From JBLHIK01 sp047614005 (GTDB lineage Bacteria; Patescibacteriota; Minisyncoccia; Phycocordibacterales; UBA1006), in NCBI GenBank assembly GCA_047614005.1, contig JBLHIK010000003.1:1-39502 (forward strand): 39,502 bases of DNA, in the 5' to 3' direction. A model generated the notes under the pieces. That model did not search any database and was not told where the DNA came from. It saw only the letters and a program-made list of their open reading frames with translations. Positions 38,860 to 39,502 of this stretch are shown in pieces. The translations under genes were made by a program, and so were the position numbers. Within the stretch, counting starts at the first letter, position 1. Each line of letters opens with the position of its first letter.

Positions 38860-39502
38860 TATAGCTTTGAAAAGGAATATTTTGATATTCCTGTCAATTC
38901 TATTTCTAGGAATTGGACTAGGTATGAGCATTATTCCACCTGATCAATTCATTGAAGCAGGATCAATCATTGCGGTGATTATAATTTCACTGCCTGCCTT
39001 TTTTGGTTTGTATAAAATATACGGAAAAAGAGGAATTACTGCTGTGTTGATACTTGGACTTCTTGCTCTTACGATTGAGACTATTGGTATCCATACAGGA
39101 TTTCCTTATTCACCGTTTAAATACATTATGGAATTCGGTTACCTATTATTTGGAACAACTCCATGGACGGTATTTATTGCATGGAGTCCACTCGTAATAG
39201 GATCCTTCCTCTTGTCTCAAGTGTGGTTCAAGAAAATCTGGTCTAGATTATCTGTCTATTTGGGTATCCTTGTTAGCACGGATGTCATACTAGACCCTGG
39301 AGCTGTTGCTCGTGGCTTATGGCAATACAGCAATGGTGGAGCTTGGTTCGGTGTACCTCTACAGAATTTTCTTGGTTGGGTACTGAGCGGAGTCATTGCG
39401 TACTTAATACTTATATTTATCTTAAGGAATTCTAAAGATATTAAATTGGACTATATTTGGCTTGGATCGTTGTCACTAATCGTATCTATATTTTTGTGGG
39501 CT
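38852..39502 (+). CDS. cruF: Carotenoid biosynthesis protein, CruF/DUF422-like (partial)
   Basis: 217 codons are visible and the gene runs off the window. It is a multi-pass membrane protein with about seven hydrophobic segments. The pattern ETIGIHTGFPYSPFKY, the segment from GTTPWTVFIAWSPLVIGSF, and the DVILDPGAVARGLWQYSNGG motif (Asp/Pro and Trp) match the CruF family of carotenoid 1,2-hydratases (DUF422). The ATG lies 8 nt inside the 3' end of crtI, so the two are translated together. CruF hydrates the psi-ends of lycopene-type carotenoids, suggesting an acyclic, hydroxylated product. Confidence 0.85.
   Translation, partial: MDNIALKRNILIFLSILFLGIGLGMSIIPPDQFIEAGSIIAVIIISLPAFFGLYKIYGKRGITAVLILGLLALTIETIGIHTGFPYSPFKYIMEFGYLLFGTTPWTVFIAWSPLVIGSFLLSQVWFKKIWSRLSVYLGILVSTDVILDPGAVARGLWQYSNGGAWFGVPLQNFLGWVLSGVIAYLILIFILRNSKDIKLDYIWLGSLSLIVSIFLWA

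Overview
The window looks like a chromosome segment from a Parcubacteria-type Patescibacterium (CPR). The signs are: AT-rich DNA, compact gene clusters, a very short IF-2 lacking the usual N-terminal extension, DUF4446, DUF167 and M29-peptidase genes of the kind common in that group, and a divergent 16S rRNA gene standing apart from any 23S or 5S gene. The standard genetic code fits all long genes. The assignment is inferred from gene content; no tree could be built here.

Layout. 1-1.7 kb: two unrelated ORFs, each in the same promoter/terminator cassette; one encodes a Cys-rich 11-residue repeat protein. 1.7-3.9 kb: a lone 16S rRNA gene (minus strand) with its own consensus promoter, a structured leader and a flanking processing stem. 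3.9-9.7 kb, minus strand: small unknowns, mscL, a peptidoglycan-binding protein, groEL-groES, DUF167, an M29 aminopeptidase and a membrane protein. 9.7-13.7 kb, plus strand: secG, an oligopeptide-binding protein and RNase J. 13.8-25.4 kb: clpB, a cysteine desulfurase, DUF4446-infB-rbfA, MYG1-like, holin-like, yqeY and a divergent exonuclease, interspersed with tRNA-Trp, -Leu(TAA), -Cys and -Leu(TAG). 26-36 kb is accessory: rmuC, twin small-RNA genes, a probable cyclodipeptide synthase between repeats, a two-gene Gabija anti-phage system, tRNA-Glu with a 168-bp tandem array, a restriction-enzyme remnant and a duplicated membrane-protein gene. 36-39.5 kb: SOUL protein, SDR, crtI and cruF-like genes, suggesting carotenoid synthesis.

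Three themes stand out. First, a family of roughly 145-150-bp structured elements lies just downstream of three different tRNA genes (four copies). Each is bounded by an inverted and a direct copy of the 3' end of its own tRNA, and the internal helices keep pairing through compensatory changes. I do not recognise this family, and it is the best candidate here for something undescribed. A fourth tRNA (Glu) carries a different array derived from its 5' half. Second, translation looks unusual. The 16S 3' tail lacks the normal anti-Shine-Dalgarno CCTCC, almost no gene start has an SD motif, several genes have a -10 box only 6-8 bases before the ATG (leaderless or nearly so), and the 530-loop pseudoknot of 16S carries a full compensatory swap. 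Third, two perfectly matching 89-nt stretches, each with its own promoter and terminator, define an unrecognised small-RNA family.

All calls come from reading the sequence and from general knowledge of protein and RNA families; no database search or folding program was run.
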